A stretch of 7,373 nt of DNA. It comes from Thermoplasmata archaeon (GTDB taxonomy: Archaea; Thermoplasmatota; DAOVMN01). The stretch is taken from NCBI GenBank assembly GCA_030630685.1, contig DAOVMN010000105.1:1-7373 (forward strand). The letters run 5' to 3'. Made by a program: the position numbers and the translations under genes. Shown here in pieces: positions 5,966-7,373 of the stretch; position 1 is the stretch's first letter, and the number at the start of each line of letters is the position of its first letter. The notes under the pieces are model-generated. The model made no database searches and had not been told where the DNA came from. It worked only from the letters and a program-made list of their open reading frames with translations.

Positions 5966-7373
5966 TATTTCCCTCCTTTAAAGGTGAATGTGAATTTGGT
6001 TCCTCCTGTTCTGTCCAATCGTATCGAACTTTTTAACTGATCTGCCTGAAGAGTAACCAAACGGAGGCCCATGGTTTTTGTTTTATATATATTTAAATCA
6101 TCTGGTAAGCCGATACCGTTATCGCTTACCGTTAGTTCTATTTCGTTCTCTTGATTCATGTGAAGTGCTATCATGATTTCTCCTTTTCTACCCCTCGGAA
6201 AGGCATACTTTAGAGAGTTTGAAACGAGTTCATGAATAATTAATCCGCACGGAACTGCCTTATCAATTCCCACTGGAACCTTTGTAATATCAAGTATTAA
6301 TTTTATTCTGTTGGGTTCTATACTGTAAGCCTCATAGAGATTGTTGGTAAGTGTTCTGATATATTTTTGAAAGCCAACTCCTGTAAAAACTTTCGAACGA
6401 TATAATTGCTCATGGATAAGTGCCATTGACTCGATACGGTTCTGAGTTTCTCTCAACGCTGTTTGGACCTGCCCGTCCGAGATCCTTCGAGATTGAAGTT
6501 TGAGCATGCTGGAGACCTCCTGAAGATTGTTATAGACCCCATGGTGTATCTGTTGCAGAAGTACCTCTTTCTCTTTGAGGGATACTTTCAGTGCATCCTC
6601 CGTATTCTTACGCTCCGTGATATCTTGTAATGTTTCTATTGCCCCGACGATATTTCTCCCATCATCCCTCAATGGAATTGCAGTGAAGAACAGCCACTTG
6701 TTCCCCAGCTTTGGAAAAATATCTTCAGCTTCGTACGCCCCAGCAAAAAGATCGGATTTCCGATATTTGCCTCGATAATGCTTGGCTACTACCTTCTCTG
6801 CTACTCCATCCACCATAAGGTCAGCCATGACAGGTCTTTCTTCAGAATAGAATACTTTCCACGGTTCTTTTGTCCCGACCATCTTAGTTGCAACAACACC
6901 AGTCAGTTCTTCCATGGCTTTGTTCCAGTGTGTTACTTTGTGCTCGCTATCAATAACAAATGTCGGAATAGAATTTCCTTCAACGATCTGCGAAAGCTCT
7001 CTCTCACTCTCACGCAACTTTTCCTCTGCCTGCTTGCGTGCTGTGAAATTTTGTAGAGTCTCTATCGCCCCAACGATATTTCCCCTATCATCCTTCAATG
7101 GTGTTGCAGTGAAGAACAGTACCTTGTTCCCCAGTTGTGGGAAAACATCTTCTGCCTCGTATGCCCCCGCGAAAAGATCGGATTTCCGATATTTACCTCG
7201 ATAATACTTGGCTACTACCTTCTCTGACACTTCATCCACCATGAGATCAGCCATGACAGGTCTTTTTTTAGGATAGAATACTGACCACGGTTTTTTTGTT
7301 TCGACCATCTCATCTGCAACAACACCAGTCAGTTCTTCCATGGCTTTGTTCCAGTGTGTTACTTTGTGCTCGC
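5965..7373 (-). CDS. Multi-PAS HisKA_2-type sensor histidine kinase, 5' end off window
   Basis: The reading frame is open to the right edge; the codons before ATG at 7339-7341 encode EHKVTHWNKA, the same as the second PAS copy, so that ATG is internal. Visible order: the end of one PAS/PAC unit (7373 to about 7040), a short heptad-like linker, a second PAS/PAC unit (about 6990-6610, ending DITERK), a HisKA_2 dimerisation helix with LKEKEVLLQQIHHGVYNNLQ (phosphoacceptor His in codons 6541-6546), and a HATPase domain with N-box HELVSNSLKYAFP (N near 6219), G1 DNGIGLP, and GLRLVTLQ. No membrane segment is visible, so the part seen is cytoplasmic. The kinase autophosphorylates and would pass phosphate to the adjoining regulator. 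The HisKA_2 consensus HHRVKNN reads HHGVYNN here. The signal is unknown; PAS domains of this type may bind haem, flavin or small ligands. Confidence 0.93.
   Translation of the reverse strand, partial: EHKVTHWNKAMEELTGVVADEMVETKKPWSVFYPKKRPVMADLMVDEVSEKVVAKYYRGKYRKSDLFAGAYEAEDVFPQLGNKVLFFTATPLKDDRGNIVGAIETLQNFTARKQAEEKLRESERELSQIVEGNSIPTFVIDSEHKVTHWNKAMEELTGVVATKMVGTKEPWKVFYSEERPVMADLMVDGVAEKVVAKHYRGKYRKSDLFAGAYEAEDIFPKLGNKWLFFTAIPLRDDGRNIVGAIETLQDITERKNTEDALKVSLKEKEVLLQQIHHGVYNNLQEVSSMLKLQSRRISDGQVQTALRETQNRIESMALIHEQLYRSKVFTGVGFQKYIRTLTNNLYEAYSIEPNRIKLILDITKVPVGIDKAVPCGLIIHELVSNSLKYAFPRGRKGEIMIALHMNQENEIELTVSDNGIGLPDDLNIYKTKTMGLRLVTLQADQLKSSIRLDRTGGTKFTFTFKGGK
5971..5977 (-). promoter_or_regulatory. 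Shine-Dalgarno for the response regulator, inside the kinase 3' end
   Basis: AGGAGGG lies five bases before the ATG of the response regulator and within the last codons of the kinase (GGK). With the TAATG junction it gives tight translational coupling of kinase and regulator. Confidence 0.75.
6616..7373 (-). repeat. Tandem 426-bp duplication of a PAS unit
   Basis: The PAS unit that begins EHKVTHWNKAMEELTGV recurs with a period of exactly 426 bases (142 codons). By eye, 80 of the first 100 residues after MEEL are identical between the copies. Bases 6889-6947 and 7315-7373 are identical over all 59 positions, up to the window edge, so the repeat may continue. The copies diverge after the PAC end, where linker and HisKA_2 begin in the second. 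Confidence 0.9.

Noticed and set aside
7339..7341. ATG as the start of the histidine kinase
   Set aside because: The frame remains open upstream to the window edge and encodes EHKVTHWNKA, identical to the second PAS copy, so the ATG is internal.

Overview
All genes in this window lie on the minus strand, so it reads from right to left. They form two blocks separated by a gap of about 100 bases (3566-3669). The host is not certain. PAS-rich histidine kinases of the HisKA_2 type, PAS-containing response regulators with this style of receiver domain, and oxygen-sensitive radical SAM chemistry suggest an anaerobe, such as a methanogenic archaeon or a deltaproteobacterial or syntrophic lineage. 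Strong GGAGG-type ribosome binding sites fit either. This is inferred from family style only. No rRNA or marker gene is present.

Right block (7373 to 3670), visibly AT-rich: a multi-PAS HisKA_2/HATPase sensor kinase, open at the right edge, is followed by a receiver-PAS response regulator and then by a large protein that joins pentapeptide repeats to a two-helix potassium-channel pore (TLGYGD filter). The stop and start codons overlap or nearly touch at each junction, so the three look co-translated. The likely reading is a two-component pair linked to an ion channel. Two of the three genes carry internal tandem duplications: a 426-bp PAS unit in the kinase and 30-bp units in the channel's pentapeptide section.

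Left block (3565 to 1), more GC-rich: an isochorismatase-like cysteine hydrolase, a thioredoxin-reductase-like FAD enzyme without its CxxC, an RlmN/Cfr-type radical SAM protein without the N-terminal RNA-binding domain, an unrecognised 56-residue ORF, and a Trm112-like zinc-ribbon plus class I methyltransferase open at the left edge. Adjacent genes overlap or abut, and this is a probable operon. The flavoenzyme may supply electrons to the radical SAM enzyme, and the methyltransferase may act in the same pathway. The substrate cannot be read from the sequence.

The points most worth a second look are: the RlmN-like protein keeps the methyl-carrying cysteine but has isoleucine where RlmN has its resolving cysteine; the neighbouring reductase has lost one cysteine of its redox pair; the methyltransferase appears to start at CTG; and the channel's beta-helix alternates Phe and Cys at its core positions. 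No CRISPR array, tRNA, rRNA or insertion sequence was seen.
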